Shown in pieces: positions 1-10,162 of a DNA stretch of 64,000 nt. The DNA lies in NCBI GenBank assembly GCA_937995535.1, contig CALKJU010000005.1, positions 62,001-126,000 on the forward strand. The letters run 5' to 3'. The position numbers were made by a program, and so were the translations under genes. The notes under the pieces were generated by a model, which saw only the letters and a list, made by a program, of their open reading frames with translations, did no database searches and was not told the origin of the DNA. Origin of the DNA: an uncultured Alphaproteobacteria bacterium (GTDB lineage: Bacteria; Pseudomonadota; Alphaproteobacteria; Geminicoccales; Geminicoccaceae). Each line of letters opens with the position of its first letter. The first letter of the stretch is position 1.

Positions 1-606
1 CTCTGGGGGGCGCGCGGCATGGGCAAGAGCTCGCTCGTCAAGGCGGTTCACGGCGCGCTCAACGCCGAGCACCCTGGCTGCCTCGTCCTGATCGAGATCC
101 ACCGCGAGGACATCGAGAGCCTGCCGCGCCTGCTGCAGCGCGTCGGCGGCAACGCGCGGCGCTGCCTGCTGTTCTGCGACGATCTCAGCTTCGACAGCGG
201 TGAGACCAGCTACAAGTCGCTCAAGGCGGTCCTCGAGGGCGGCATCGAGGGCAAGCCGGACAACGTGCTGTTCTACGCGACCTCGAACCGCCGCCACCTG
301 ATGCCGCGGCAGATGATCGAGAACGAGCGCGGGACCGCGATCCATCCCGGCGAAGCGGTCGAGGAGAAGGTCTCCTTGTCGGACCGGTTCGGCCTCTGGC
401 TGGGCTTCCATCCCTGCAGCCAGGACGTCTACCTGGAGATGGTCGAGGGCTATGTCCGCCATTTCGGGCTCGGGCCCGATCCCGCGACCTTGCGCACCGA
501 GGCGCTCGAATGGGCCAAGACCCGCGGCAGCCGCTCCGGCCGGGTAGCCTGGCAGTTCGTCAACGACCTCGCCGGCCGCCTCGGCCGGCGCCTCGCACCC
601 GGCTAG
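1..606 (+). CDS. DUF815-family P-loop ATPase, 3' part (5' end outside window)
   Basis: The reading frame is open from the first base, so the start lies upstream. The visible part opens with a Walker A loop (GARGMGKSS, encoded at about nt 7-33), followed by a Walker B-like RCLLFCDDLSF and then an NVLFYATSNRRHLMPR segment. This order is typical of DUF815, a family of AAA-like ATPases usually annotated as ATP-binding proteins; no precise role is established. About 200 residues are present and a few tens of N-terminal residues are probably missing. The C-terminus (R-G-S-R-S-G-R-V-A-W-Q-F) also fits the family. It converges on the NlpD-like gene and the two stop regions overlap by a few bases. The family call is firm, the function unknown. 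Confidence 0.85.
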   Translation, partial: LWGARGMGKSSLVKAVHGALNAEHPGCLVLIEIHREDIESLPRLLQRVGGNARRCLLFCDDLSFDSGETSYKSLKAVLEGGIEGKPDNVLFYATSNRRHLMPRQMIENERGTAIHPGEAVEEKVSLSDRFGLWLGFHPCSQDVYLEMVEGYVRHFGLGPDPATLRTEALEWAKTRGSRSGRVAWQFVNDLAGRLGRRLAPG

Positions 607-1505
607 GAGGTCGGCCCGCTCGGCGCCGAGCCCGCCTCGCGGTCGACCAGGTGCCGCGCCGGATCGACCGCCTTGGCGCCCAGCCGCAGCTCGAAGTGGA
701 GCTGCGGCGCGGTCACGTCACCGCTGGTGCCGACGGTGGCGATCGTCTGCCCGCGGCGCACCCGGTCGCCCACCGCGACCAGCAGCCGCTCGTTGTGCGC
801 GTATGCCGTGGTGAAGCCGTCAGCGTGCCGGATCAGCAGCATGTTGCCGAAGCCGGGGATGGTGCCGCCCGCGTAGACGACCACGCCGTGCTCGGCCGCG
901 CGCACCGGCGTGCCGGAAGCGGCCCCGATATTGATCCCGTCGTTGCGCATGCCGTTCGGCTTGTCGCCGAAGCCGTCGAGCACCTCGCCGGCGACCGGCC
1001 AGAGGAAGCCGTCGCCGGACAACGGCGCCGGCTGCATCTCGGCAGCCCGGCGGGTCGCCTCGCGTCCGGCCTCGTCCTGCACCTCCTCCGTGGCGGGCGG
1101 CGCGACGGCGAGCTGCGGCTCGCTCGCCGGGCGCGGCGCCGGCACGACGTTGAGCCGCGGCGGTTCGGGCCGCGCCGCCGCGGCCTGCCGCGACGGACCT
1201 TGCCCTGGCACGGTCAGGACCTGCCCGACATAGATCCGGTAGGGGGGGCGGATCCGGTTGAGCTTGGCGAGGTCGCCCATCCGCACGCGATAGCGCTGGG
1301 CGATCCCGGAGAGGGTTTCGCCCTCGAGCACGAGATGGCGACGGGCGGCGCTCGCCGTGCGGGGTGCCTGGGCGCCGGCGGACGGCCGGCCCAGCGCCGT
1401 CCCGTCGGGACGCTGCTGATAGTCGGTGCACGCGCTGGCGGCACCGAAGGCCAGGAGCAGCGCCGCGACGCGGGCAAGGACGATCCGGCCCCGGCTCAGG
1501 CGCAT
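603..1505 (-). CDS. NlpD-like lipoprotein: LysM plus degenerate M23 (LytM) domain
   Basis: 300 residues. The N-terminus is a lipoprotein signal ending at a lipobox-like GAASAC (Cys26). A LysM domain lies at about residues 57-100 (peptidoglycan binding), then a Pro/Ala linker, then an M23 fold at about 170-285. The zinc-ligand motif of active LytM enzymes (HxxxD) is replaced by R-N-D-G-I-N, while the later YAHN and QLHFELR segments remain. This pattern is that of amidase activators such as NlpD/EnvC rather than of an endopeptidase. It lies 57 bp downstream of surE; in many proteobacteria surE and nlpD are linked, which supports the call. No pcm gene lies between them here. Likely role: outer-membrane-anchored activator of septal amidases. 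The family is seen in the sequence; the non-enzymatic role is inferred. Confidence 0.85.
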   Translation of the reverse strand: MRLSRGRIVLARVAALLLAFGAASACTDYQQRPDGTALGRPSAGAQAPRTASAARRHLVLEGETLSGIAQRYRVRMGDLAKLNRIRPPYRIYVGQVLTVPGQGPSRQAAAARPEPPRLNVVPAPRPASEPQLAVAPPATEEVQDEAGREATRRAAEMQPAPLSGDGFLWPVAGEVLDGFGDKPNGMRNDGINIGAASGTPVRAAEHGVVVYAGGTIPGFGNMLLIRHADGFTTAYAHNERLLVAVGDRVRRGQTIATVGTSGDVTAPQLHFELRLGAKAVDPARHLVDREAGSAPSGPTS

Positions 1506-1562
1506 CGCCGCGCGCGCTAGGCGGTGGGCGGCGGGCCACAGCTCAAGGCCGTGACCATCCGC

Positions 1563-2337
1563 TCACGGGCTGACCCCCAGCGCCTGGTGCAGCGCCGAGA
1601 AGCTCGGCCGGTGGGTCATATCCATGTGCAACGGGGTCACCGACACCCAGCCGGCGTTCGTCGCGGCGATGTCGGTGCCCTCGCGCGGCGACCCGTCCTC
1701 ACGCAGGGCGCCGATCCAGACATAGGGCTCGCCGCGCGGGTCGAGCCGCTCGACGAGGTCGTCGCCGAGCTTGCGCCGGCCCTGGGAGGTGACCCGGACG
1801 CCGCGCACCGCATCCGGCGGGCAGTCGGGGAAGTTCACGTTGATCAGCACGTCCTCGGGCCACGGCATGGTGAGCACCTGACGGACGATGTCCGGACCGA
1901 ACCGCTCCGCCGTGGCCCAGTGCACCGGCTCGCCGCTGGTCAGCAGCTGGCTCATCGCGACCGCACGGATCTTGAACAGGGTCGCCTCCATCGCCGCCGC
2001 GATGGTTCCCGAATAGGTCACGTCCTCGCCGAGATTGCCGCCGTGGTTGACGCCGGAGAGGACGAGATCGACCGGGCGGTCGCGAATGATGAGCTGCAAG
2101 GCCAGCATGACGCAGTCGGTGGGGGTGCCGTCGACCGCGTAGCGGCGCTCGCCGGCGCGGCGCACGCGCAGCGGCCGGCGCAGCGTCAGCGAGTGCCCGG
2201 CGCCGCTGTTGTTGCGCTCCGGCGCCACCACCCAGACGTCGTCACTGATCCGTGCGGCGATCCGCTCGAGGACCTGGAGGCCGGGCGCGTGGATGCCGTC
2301 ATCGTTGCTGATCAGGATGCGCGGTGCCGGGCTCGCC

Positions 2338-2345
<8 letters not shown>
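1563..2345 (-). CDS. surE: 5'/3'-nucleotidase SurE
   Basis: 260 residues, the usual SurE length. The N-terminus carries the family signature [13 protein letters not shown] (Asp pair that binds the divalent metal), followed by the N-N-S-G-A-G-H-S segment and the [18 protein letters not shown] block. SurE dephosphorylates nucleoside monophosphates in the cytoplasm and is linked to stationary-phase survival. The start overlaps the end of serS by 8 bp, suggesting translational coupling, and the NlpD-like gene follows. All metal-binding residues appear intact. Confidence 0.96.
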
Positions 2346-3609
<1,264 letters not shown>

Positions 3610-3636
3610 GCGTCGCTCCTGGTTCGTCGGCCGTCG

Positions 3637-4443
3637 TCAGGACTTCAGCTCGCGCTGCAGTGCCGCCTCCGCGGCGGCCTCGCGCTCGGCCCGCCGCCGG
3701 TCGTACCACCGGACCAGCCAGATCGAGATCTCGTAGAGGCCGACGATCGGAATGGCGAGACCGACCTGACTGATCACGTCCGGCGGGGTCAGCACGGCGG
3801 CGACGACGAAGGCGATCACGATCGCGTAGCGCCGGTTGCGCGCGAGGCCCTCGGCGGTGACGATCCCGACCCGCCCGAGCAGGGTCAGGAGCACCGGCAG
3901 CTGGAAACACAGGCCGAACGCGAAGATCAGCTTCATCACGAGATCGAGGTACTCGCCGACGCGCGCTTCGAGCTCGATCGGCATCACGCCTTCGCCCGGT
4001 GCCACCTCGAAGCTGACGAAGAACCGCCACGCGATCGGGAACACGATATAGTAGACGAATGCGCCACCGGCGAAGAACAGCACGGGCGTGGCGACGAGAA
4101 ACGGCAGGAACGCCTCCTTCTCGTTGCGGTACAGCCCGGGCGCGATGAACAGCCAGAGCTGCGTCGCGACGAACGGGAAGGTCAGGAAGGCGCCGGCGAA
4201 GAAGGCGACCTTGAGATAGGTGAAGAACGCCTCGGCAAGACCGGTGTAGATCATCCGCCGCCCGGTCTGGCCCTCGTAGATCTCGGCCAGCGGGCGAACG
4301 AGGAAGGCGTAGATCTCGTCGGCGAAAGCGTAGCAGACGGCGAACCCGACCAGCAGCGCGATCACCGAGTACATCAAACGGTTGCGCAGCTCGATCAGAT
4401 GATCGAGGAGCGGCATCTCGCGGTCGTCGATGTCCTTCAGCAC
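3637..4443 (-). CDS. tatC: Sec-independent (Tat) translocase subunit TatC
   Basis: 268 residues with six hydrophobic segments. The conserved N-terminal LLDHLIELRNRLMYS stretch is present, as is F-A-L-C/G-L-C-F-Q-L-P-V in the middle. TatC is the inner-membrane receptor for twin-arginine signal peptides. The first codon is GTG, 6 bp after the tatB stop; the Glu of HLIELR that contacts the twin-Arg motif is retained. The gene is last in a tatA-tatB-tatC operon that continues into serS. The C-terminal tail is charged and cytoplasmic. Confidence 0.97.
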   Translation of the reverse strand: MLKDIDDREMPLLDHLIELRNRLMYSVIALLVGFAVCYAFADEIYAFLVRPLAEIYEGQTGRRMIYTGLAEAFFTYLKVAFFAGAFLTFPFVATQLWLFIAPGLYRNEKEAFLPFLVATPVLFFAGGAFVYYIVFPIAWRFFVSFEVAPGEGVMPIELEARVGEYLDLVMKLIFAFGLCFQLPVLLTLLGRVGIVTAEGLARNRRYAIVIAFVVAAVLTPPDVISQVGLAIPIVGLYEISIWLVRWYDRRRAEREAAAEAALQRELKS

Positions 4444-4449
4444 GCGTCG

Positions 4450-4872
4450 TCAGCCCTGGCGGGACCGCTCCTCGTCCGCCGCCGTGGCCGCATCGGCCCG
4501 GGACGCCTCGGGGCCGGCGATCGCCGGCGTCGCCGGCCGCTCGGCGGCCGCGGGCGGCAGCGCGGCCTTGGGTGCCGGCGAAGCGGCCTTGGGATCGAGC
4601 GCCTTGCCGATTTCGCCGTCGGGGTCGACGAAGCGCTCGATGGTCCCGGCGACATTGGTCCGGCTCGCCTTCTCGAGTTCGGCCTTGATGTCCTGCAGCT
4701 CGGCCTCGCGCGCCATGTCGTCGAGCGAGCGCTGGAACTCACGCGCCATGCTGCGGGCCTTGGCGCTCCAGCGGCCGATCTCGCGCGCCACGCGCGGCAG
4801 ATCCTTGGGGCCGATGACGAGCAGCGCCACGACCAGGATGATCGCCATCTCGGACCAGCCGAGATCGAACAT
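4450..4872 (-). CDS. tatB: Sec-independent (Tat) translocase subunit TatB
   Basis: 140 residues. One N-terminal membrane helix begins MFDLGWSEMAIILVVALLV and is followed by the I-G-P-K-D-L-P hinge diagnostic of TatB, an amphipathic helix (about 25-70) and a long Ala/Pro/Glu-rich tail. With TatC it forms the signal-peptide receptor complex of the Tat pathway in the inner membrane. It lies 18 bp after tatA and 6 bp before tatC. The E8 residue distinguishing TatB from TatA is present. Confidence 0.95.
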   Translation of the reverse strand: MFDLGWSEMAIILVVALLVIGPKDLPRVAREIGRWSAKARSMAREFQRSLDDMAREAELQDIKAELEKASRTNVAGTIERFVDPDGEIGKALDPKAASPAPKAALPPAAAERPATPAIAGPEASRADAATAADEERSRQG

Positions 4873-4890
4873 CGGACGAGCTCCGCGCCG

Positions 4891-5130
4891 TCAGCTGCGC
4901 ACCGTCTCGTCGGCCTTGCGCGCGGCCGGCTCCGGCGGCAACGCCTCGACCCGCTTGGGCTCGGCCGCCTCGGCCTCGCGCTTCGCCTCGTCCAGCTCGT
5001 CCCGCATCCCGGCCTTGAAGGTCTTGATGCCCTTGGCGAGGTCGCCCATCACGGTGGGCAGCTTGCCGGCCCCGAAGATGATCAGGACGATGGCCAGGAT
5101 CAGAACGACCTGCCAGAACCCGATGCTCAT
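4891..5130 (-). CDS. tatA: Sec-independent (Tat) translocase subunit TatA
   Basis: 79 residues, standard for TatA. One N-terminal membrane helix (I-G-F-W-Q-V-V-L-I-L-A-I) is followed by the F-G-A-G-K-L-P hinge, an amphipathic helix (G-D-L-A-K-G-I-K-T-F-K) and a short charged tail. It polymerises to form the Tat translocation pore for folded proteins. First gene of tatABC; the ABC ATPase gene upstream is on the same strand with a 36-bp gap, so cotranscription is possible. Confidence 0.96.
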   Translation of the reverse strand: MSIGFWQVVLILAIVLIIFGAGKLPTVMGDLAKGIKTFKAGMRDELDEAKREAEAAEPKRVEALPPEPAARKADETVRS

Positions 5131-5166
5131 GAGTGACTCCCTGCGGCGGCGCTCGGCGCGCGCACG

Positions 5167-6261
5167 CTAGCGTGCGGCGGGATACACGAACAGATGGGAG
5201 GGGTCGAGTTCGATCTCCACCTCGTCTCCGACCCCGCCGACGATGGCGCCCGTCTGGCGGACCCGGACATCGCTACCGCCCGGCAGGCCCAGATGGATGA
5301 CGTGCACCGGGCCGAGGTCGCGGCGCTGCAGGATCCGTGCCCGGACCCCGCCGCCATGGACGGGGCGGACGCGGATCGCCTCCGGCCGAACGATCGTCTC
5401 GACCTCGAGGCCCTCGGGCAGGGCACCGGCCGCCGCCTCGCCCACCGGTGTGCTCACCCGGCCGCCACGGACCCGGCCGAGGAACCGGTTCACCGGGCCG
5501 AAGAACCCGGCGACGAAGGGATCGGCCGGCCGGGCGTAGAGTTCGGCCGGCGTCCCCGCCTGGATGATCCGCCCGTCGCGCATGGCGTGGATCCGATCGC
5601 CGACGCGGACGGCTTCCTCGGCGTCATGGGTGACCAGGAGCGTCGGCGTGCCGGCCTCGCGCAGGACCGCCAGCGCCTCGTCACGGACCGCCGCGCGCAG
5701 CGACGTGTCCAGCGCGGAGAACGCCTCGTCGAGCAGCATCAGCGCCGGCTCCGGCGCCAGCGCGCGGGCGAGCGCCACCCGTTGCTGCTCGCCGCCGGAC
5801 AGCGTGTGCGGCCAGGACCGCGCATAGTCCGTCATGTTGACGCGCTGCAGCCAACGCCGCACGCGCTGCTCGCGGGTCACGCGATCGAGGCCACGCAGCC
5901 CGAAGCCGACATTGTCGGCGACGCGAAGGTGGGGGAACAGCGCGAAGTCCTGGAACATCAGGCCGACCCGCCGTTCCTCCGGCGGCAGGTCGAAGCCCGG
6001 CCGCGCGACGAGCCGGCCGCCGATCTCGATCGTCCCGGCCTGCACGGCCTCGAGGCCGGCGATCAGGCGCAGCGTCGTCGTCTTGCCGCAGCCGGACGGG
6101 CCGACGAGGCAGTGCACCTCACCCGGTGCCAGTTCGAGATCGACCGCCGCGACGACGACGCGGTCGCCGAACCGGTGGGTCAGGTCTTGGACGCGCAGGC
6201 CGACCGGCCGAAGCATCCGCGCCCCGGCGGCGCCCGGAGCGTCGGCGATCGCATGGCGCAT
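5167..6261 (-). CDS. ABC transporter ATPase of the iron(III)/spermidine-putrescine type
   Basis: 364 residues. ABC motifs are complete: Walker A GPSGCGKTT, Q-loop MFQDFALFPH, signature LSGGEQQR, Walker B LMLLDEAFSALD and H-loop VTHD. A C-terminal extension of about 120 residues with a TOBE-like segment (V-R-P-E-A-I-R-V-R-P) places it with FbpC/PotA-type importers. No permease or binding-protein gene lies nearby, so its substrate cannot be read from context. The start is uncertain: an internal ATG at nt 6216 would give a more typical N-terminus (MLRPVGLRVQDLTHRF). The ATPase call is firm, the substrate open. Confidence 0.88.
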   Translation of the reverse strand: MRHAIADAPGAAGARMLRPVGLRVQDLTHRFGDRVVVAAVDLELAPGEVHCLVGPSGCGKTTTLRLIAGLEAVQAGTIEIGGRLVARPGFDLPPEERRVGLMFQDFALFPHLRVADNVGFGLRGLDRVTREQRVRRWLQRVNMTDYARSWPHTLSGGEQQRVALARALAPEPALMLLDEAFSALDTSLRAAVRDEALAVLREAGTPTLLVTHDAEEAVRVGDRIHAMRDGRIIQAGTPAELYARPADPFVAGFFGPVNRFLGRVRGGRVSTPVGEAAAGALPEGLEVETIVRPEAIRVRPVHGGGVRARILQRRDLGPVHVIHLGLPGGSDVRVRQTGAIVGGVGDEVEIELDPSHLFVYPAAR

Positions 6262-6292
6262 CGTCGTCCGAGATCCGAGAACCGGTGGATAT

Positions 6293-6820
6293 CTACCGGT
6301 CGGGTCCCGGCTTGAAAAGCGCCGCCCCCTCCAGCTCGTCGAGGCGCGGCAGATCGGCCAGCGAGGCGAGGTCGAACTCGTCGAGGAAGCGCTGCGTGGT
6401 CACCCAGGTCACCGGCTGGCCCGGCGTGTCGCGCCGTCCAGCCGGCTTGACCCAGCCCATCTCGACCAGATGGTCGAGCGACGCAGCCGCGCCGCGGACC
6501 GCCTCGATCTCGGCACGTGTGACCGGCTGCTGGTAGGCGACGATGGCGAGCGTTTCCATCGCCGCCCGGCCGAGCGGGCGCCGGCGCTCCTCGGTACGCC
6601 TGAGGTAGGGTGCGAGGTCGGGCGCGGTGCGGAACGCCCAGCCCCGGCCGTGCCGCTCGAGCCGCACGCCGCGGCCGGCATAGTCCAGCGCCAGCGCCTC
6701 CAGGACCTCGCTCGCTCTGGCGCGGCCGCCCAGGCGGAGCTGCACCTCGGCCTCGTCGACAGGCTCCACGGCGGCGAACAGCAGCGCCTCAACGAGGCGC
6801 CTCGGGTCCGGCTCGCTCAT
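6293..6820 (-). CDS. scpB: Segregation and condensation protein ScpB
   Basis: 175 residues made of two winged-helix domains. Recognisable family segments are LVEALLFAAVEPV at the N-terminus and METLAIVAYQQPVTRAEIE followed by RGA in the second half. ScpB is the kite subunit that, with ScpA and SMC, forms the condensin complex that compacts and segregates the chromosome. Its ATG overlaps the scpA stop by 4 bp (ATGA), so production of the two partners is coupled. Last gene of the dgt-to-scpB operon. Confidence 0.95.
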   Translation of the reverse strand: MSEPDPRRLVEALLFAAVEPVDEAEVQLRLGGRARASEVLEALALDYAGRGVRLERHGRGWAFRTAPDLAPYLRRTEERRRPLGRAAMETLAIVAYQQPVTRAEIEAVRGAAASLDHLVEMGWVKPAGRRDTPGQPVTWVTTQRFLDEFDLASLADLPRLDELEGAALFKPGPDR

Positions 6821-7554
6821 GTGCGGCTCCGGATCATCACCGGCGCGAAGGGCGCCGCCTGGCTGAGCTCGATCCGGCCGGCGCGGGCGAGCTCGAGGCT
6901 GGCGACCAGGCTCGCGGCGAGCGCGGAGCGGTGATCATAGCGCTCGCGCAGGCCGATCGGCAGGAACGAGACGAGATCGCGCCACTCGTGCCCGGTGAGA
7001 GCCCGGCTCAGCACCGCCAGGGCCACATCGACGCTCATCACCCGACGTGGCGCGACGCGCAGCGTCGGCATCACCGCGCGCCGGCGCACGGCGCCGTAGG
7101 CCGCGAGCAGGGCCGCGAGGCCGGCCGTGTAGCGGGTGACGCGCTCGACTTCCGGGGGGTCGGCTTGGCCTCTGGCGAAGCGATCCACCCCGAGGCGCGG
7201 GCGGGCGGCGAGCTCACCGGCCGCCCGGCGCAGCGCCTCCAGCCGGCGCAGCCGCTCCATCAGCGCCTCGGCCAATTCCTCGGCGTCGGGCTCGTCGCGC
7301 GCCGCCGGTGGCAGGAGAAGCTGCGACTTGAGATAGGCGAGCCATGCCGCGATCACGAGGTACTCGGCGGCGATCTCCAGCCGCACGCGCGTCGGCCGTT
7401 CGAGATAGGCGAGGTACTGGTCGGTGAGGGCGACCATCGAGATCCGTGCCAGATCGATCCGGTGGTCACGGGCGAGGGCCAGCAGCAGATCGAGCGGCCC
7501 GGCGAAGCCGTCGAGCTCGACGGTGAAGGGATCGGGGCTCAGCTCAGGCGCCAT
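6817..7554 (-). CDS. scpA: Segregation and condensation protein ScpA
   Basis: 245 residues from an ATG at nt 7554. The open frame runs on upstream, but the family N-terminus (F-T-V-E-L-D-G-F-A-G-P-L-D-L-L-L) begins nine residues after this Met, which fixes the start. The A-E-Y-L-V-I-A-A-W-L-A-Y-L-K-S-Q-L-L-L-P helix and the C-terminal winged helix are both visible. ScpA is the kleisin bridging the SMC heads. It overlaps the M50 protease gene by 16 bp and scpB by 4 bp. Confidence 0.95.
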   Translation of the reverse strand: MAPELSPDPFTVELDGFAGPLDLLLALARDHRIDLARISMVALTDQYLAYLERPTRVRLEIAAEYLVIAAWLAYLKSQLLLPPAARDEPDAEELAEALMERLRRLEALRRAAGELAARPRLGVDRFARGQADPPEVERVTRYTAGLAALLAAYGAVRRRAVMPTLRVAPRRVMSVDVALAVLSRALTGHEWRDLVSFLPIGLRERYDHRSALAASLVASLELARAGRIELSQAAPFAPVMIRSRT

Positions 7555-8234
7555 CCGGTGAGAATCCCGACCAGCTCGACCAGCCAGCCGACCACGGGCA
7601 GCAGGACCATGGCGACCGGGTTGAAGGCGACGCCGAGTTCCCGCGCCAGCAGCGGCAGCACGAACAAAATCCCGATCAGCACCAGCATCCCGTAGCGCTC
7701 GGTCCGAGCGTAGCGGCGGGCCAGCGGCATGGGCAGGAGCCCGGTCAGCACGCGCCCTCCGTCGAGCGGCAGAAGCGGCAGCATGTTGAACGCCGCGAGC
7801 ACCACGTTGGCGAGGATCGCGTTGCGGAGGTTCTCCGTCAGCCACAGCGCGGCGAGGCCCGGCAGATTGACCGAGACATGCATCAGCAGCCCGGCGGCCA
7901 GTGCGAGCAGCATGTTGATGCCCGGGCCGGCCAGTGCCACCCAGATCATGTCGCGCTTCGGGTGGTTGAGCCGGTGGAAGGCGACCGGCACGGGCTTGGC
8001 CCAGCCGAACAGGAACGGCGCTTTGAGGAGCAGGAGCAGGCCCGGCACGACCAGGGTTCCGACCGGATCGACGTGACGGAGCGGGTTGAAGCTGACGCGG
8101 CCGAGGCGCCGCGCCGTGTCGTCGCCGAGGCGCTCGGCCATCCAGGCGTGCGCCGCCTCGTGGAGCGTGATCGCCGTCACGATCGGCACCAGCCAGACGG
8201 ACAGGATCCGTCCGATGTCGAGGAGATCGCCCAC
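7539..8234 (-). CDS. Site-2 protease family (M50) membrane metalloprotease
   Basis: 231 residues, mostly membrane-spanning. The zinc motif HEAAH (ITLHEAAHAWMAERLGD) sits at the end of the first membrane helix, and the second conserved block ALAGPGINMLLALAAG follows, with N-M-L-P-L-L-P-L-D-G-G-R supplying the third metal ligand. This is the minimal S2P/Rv2869-like group that cuts substrates within the membrane; the natural substrate is unknown. It sits between nagZ (3 bp) and scpA (16-bp overlap), a linkage conserved across many alphaproteobacteria. Confidence 0.92.
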   Translation of the reverse strand: MGDLLDIGRILSVWLVPIVTAITLHEAAHAWMAERLGDDTARRLGRVSFNPLRHVDPVGTLVVPGLLLLLKAPFLFGWAKPVPVAFHRLNHPKRDMIWVALAGPGINMLLALAAGLLMHVSVNLPGLAALWLTENLRNAILANVVLAAFNMLPLLPLDGGRVLTGLLPMPLARRYARTERYGMLVLIGILFVLPLLARELGVAFNPVAMVLLPVVGWLVELVGILTGWRLS

Positions 8235-8237
8235 CGC

Positions 8238-9266
8238 TCAGGCGATCGCGAGCAGGCTGTCGAGCCGCGCGAGCGCCGGCTCGAGCGGCATCGGCTCCGA
8301 GCCGACCGCGGCCGTTTCGGCAAGCAGCGAGTCGAGCGTCGCCAATGTCCGTTCGGGCAGTCGTGGTATGGCGGCGAGGACCGCGCGGGTCTCCTCCAGG
8401 CACCCGCTGCAGTGCAGGGCAAGGTCGCAGCCGGCTGCGATCGCCCGGGCTGCGCGCTCCGCGTGTCCGCCCGAGAGCGCGTTCATGCCGAGATCGTCAC
8501 TGAGCAGGATCCCGGAAAAGCCGATCCCGTCGCGGATCAGCTCCGCGATCACCCGTGGCGAGTGGGTCGCCGGACGGTCGGGATCGACCGCGGCATAGAC
8601 GACGTGCGCGGTCATCGCCAGCGGGGCGTGGCGACAACGGCGGAAGGGCACGAGGTCGCGCCGCTCCAGCTCATCGCGCGCAGCTGCCACCACCGGCAGC
8701 GCGTGGTGGCTGTCGACCCGGGCTCGACCGTGACCGGGCAGGTGCTTGACGACCGGCAGGACGCCCGAGGCGAGGAGCCCATCGATCAGCGCGGCGCCGA
8801 GCTCACCGACCAGCTCGGGGTCGCTGGCGAAGGCACGGTCGCCGATGGCGGGGGTGGTCCCCGGCTCGGCGACGTCGAGGCAGGGCGCGCAGTCGACCGA
8901 GATGCCGACCGCGTGCAGCTCGCGCCCGATGACCTCGCCGAGTTGCCGAGCAGCCGCGCGCGCAGCGGCTGAATCGGTCGCCGCCAGCCGCCCGATCCGC
9001 GCCGCGGCGGGAAGGTCGGGCCAGGAGGGCGGGCGCAGCCGCATCACCCGGCCGCCCTCCTGGTCGACCAGGATCGGCACCCGGCGGTCGGGGAAGAGCG
9101 CTGCCAGCTCCTCGGTCAAGGCGCGGAGCTGCGCCAGGCCGTGGACGTTGCGCGAAAACAGGATGAAGCCGGTCGGGGGCAGCGCACGGAACAGCGCGCG
9201 CTCGTCGTCACCGAGCCTCGCGCCGGCCAGCCCGACGATCGCCGCGACCGGCGGCGACGCCGTCAC
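8238..9266 (-). CDS. nagZ: Beta-N-acetylhexosaminidase NagZ (GH3)
   Basis: 342 residues. The GH3 signature K-H-L-P-G-H-G with the following R-V-D-S-H-H loop carries the NagZ-specific His/Asp general acid. The catalytic Asp lies in LLSDDLGMNAL. NagZ removes GlcNAc from anhydromuropeptides during cell-wall recycling in the cytoplasm. The start codon is GTG and overlaps the stop of the SPOR gene (GTGA). Grouping a wall-recycling enzyme with a SPOR protein is common in this class. Confidence 0.94.
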   Translation of the reverse strand: MTASPPVAAIVGLAGARLGDDERALFRALPPTGFILFSRNVHGLAQLRALTEELAALFPDRRVPILVDQEGGRVMRLRPPSWPDLPAAARIGRLAATDSAAARAAARQLGEVIGRELHAVGISVDCAPCLDVAEPGTTPAIGDRAFASDPELVGELGAALIDGLLASGVLPVVKHLPGHGRARVDSHHALPVVAAARDELERRDLVPFRRCRHAPLAMTAHVVYAAVDPDRPATHSPRVIAELIRDGIGFSGILLSDDLGMNALSGGHAERAARAIAAGCDLALHCSGCLEETRAVLAAIPRLPERTLATLDSLLAETAAVGSEPMPLEPALARLDSLLAIA

Positions 9267-10162
9267 GGCAGGGGCCCGACGACGAAGCAGTCGTTGCCGG
9301 CCGCCTTGAGCTGGGCGCAGGTCTGCACGGCCGCGTCACGGCTGCCGAGCGAGCCGGCCTGGAGGCGGAAGAAGGTCCCGCTCGAGGTCTGCGCGGGAGA
9401 GATGCTCGGGCGGAGATGGCCCAGCGCGCTGCGGTTGCGACGCTGCAGGTCGCTCCATGCCTGCCCGGCCGCCGCCTCGGTCCGGAATGCGCCGAGCTGG
9501 ACCCGGAAGGTGGCCCCGGCCGACGGCGCCGAGCGCACCGGCTCGACCGCCGCCGCCCGCGGCGCTGTCGGCTGCGCCGGCTCGACGGCGCGCGGCGGCG
9601 CCGACCGCTCGACGCGCGGGACCGGCGCGGGGACGGTCACCTCTCCCCCGGCGGGCGGGGCCGTCGGCAGGGGCGCCGCCTCCGGCTCGCGCGCGGCGAG
9701 CGGAGCCGGCGGGGCGGAGGCCGGTGCGGTTGCGAGCATGGTCGTGCCGGTCGGCTCCGGCGCGATGAGCGCGCGCCCGATGTCTCCCACCGCGCCGGTC
9801 GCCGGCGCGCGCTCGACCTCGGTCACGAGCTGCGGCTCGTCGAGGGGCTCCTCGGGCAGCTCGCTGATCGGCGGGTCCTGCGCCGGAAGCAGCCGCTCGC
9901 GCCGGAAGGGCTCGACCTGATCCTGGATGATCCGCTCGACCGGGGAGGCCTCGGCGACCGGCATGCCGCCCGGATCGTCGGGCGGACGCTTGAACGGTCC
10001 GGCCTCGGCGCGCACCAGCGGCGGCGGCTCGCCACCGCCGAGCCCGATCACATCGGCATAGGCGAACCACAGCACGGTCCCGAACAGCCCGAACACGACG
10101 ATCGCTGCGCCGAACAGCAGCGCGCGTCCCGAGCGGCGGCGCGAGTTCGAGCCGTATCTCAT
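9263..10162 (-). CDS. SPOR-domain inner-membrane protein
   Basis: 299 residues from an ATG at nt 10162; the frame is open further up, but this ATG overlaps the argS stop (ATGA) and directly precedes a positively charged N-tail ([13 protein letters not shown]) and one membrane helix ([20 protein letters not shown]). A long Pro/Ala/Glu periplasmic linker follows, ending in a SPOR domain at about residues 220-299 (F-R-V-Q-L-G-A-F...F-F-R-L-Q-A-G). SPOR domains bind peptidoglycan stripped of stem peptides, so a septal or cell-wall role is likely. The overall architecture is FtsN-like, but FtsN identity is not shown. Confidence 0.88.
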   Translation of the reverse strand: MRYGSNSRRRSGRALLFGAAIVVFGLFGTVLWFAYADVIGLGGGEPPPLVRAEAGPFKRPPDDPGGMPVAEASPVERIIQDQVEPFRRERLLPAQDPPISELPEEPLDEPQLVTEVERAPATGAVGDIGRALIAPEPTGTTMLATAPASAPPAPLAAREPEAAPLPTAPPAGGEVTVPAPVPRVERSAPPRAVEPAQPTAPRAAAVEPVRSAPSAGATFRVQLGAFRTEAAAGQAWSDLQRRNRSALGHLRPSISPAQTSSGTFFRLQAGSLGSRDAAVQTCAQLKAAGNDCFVVGPLP

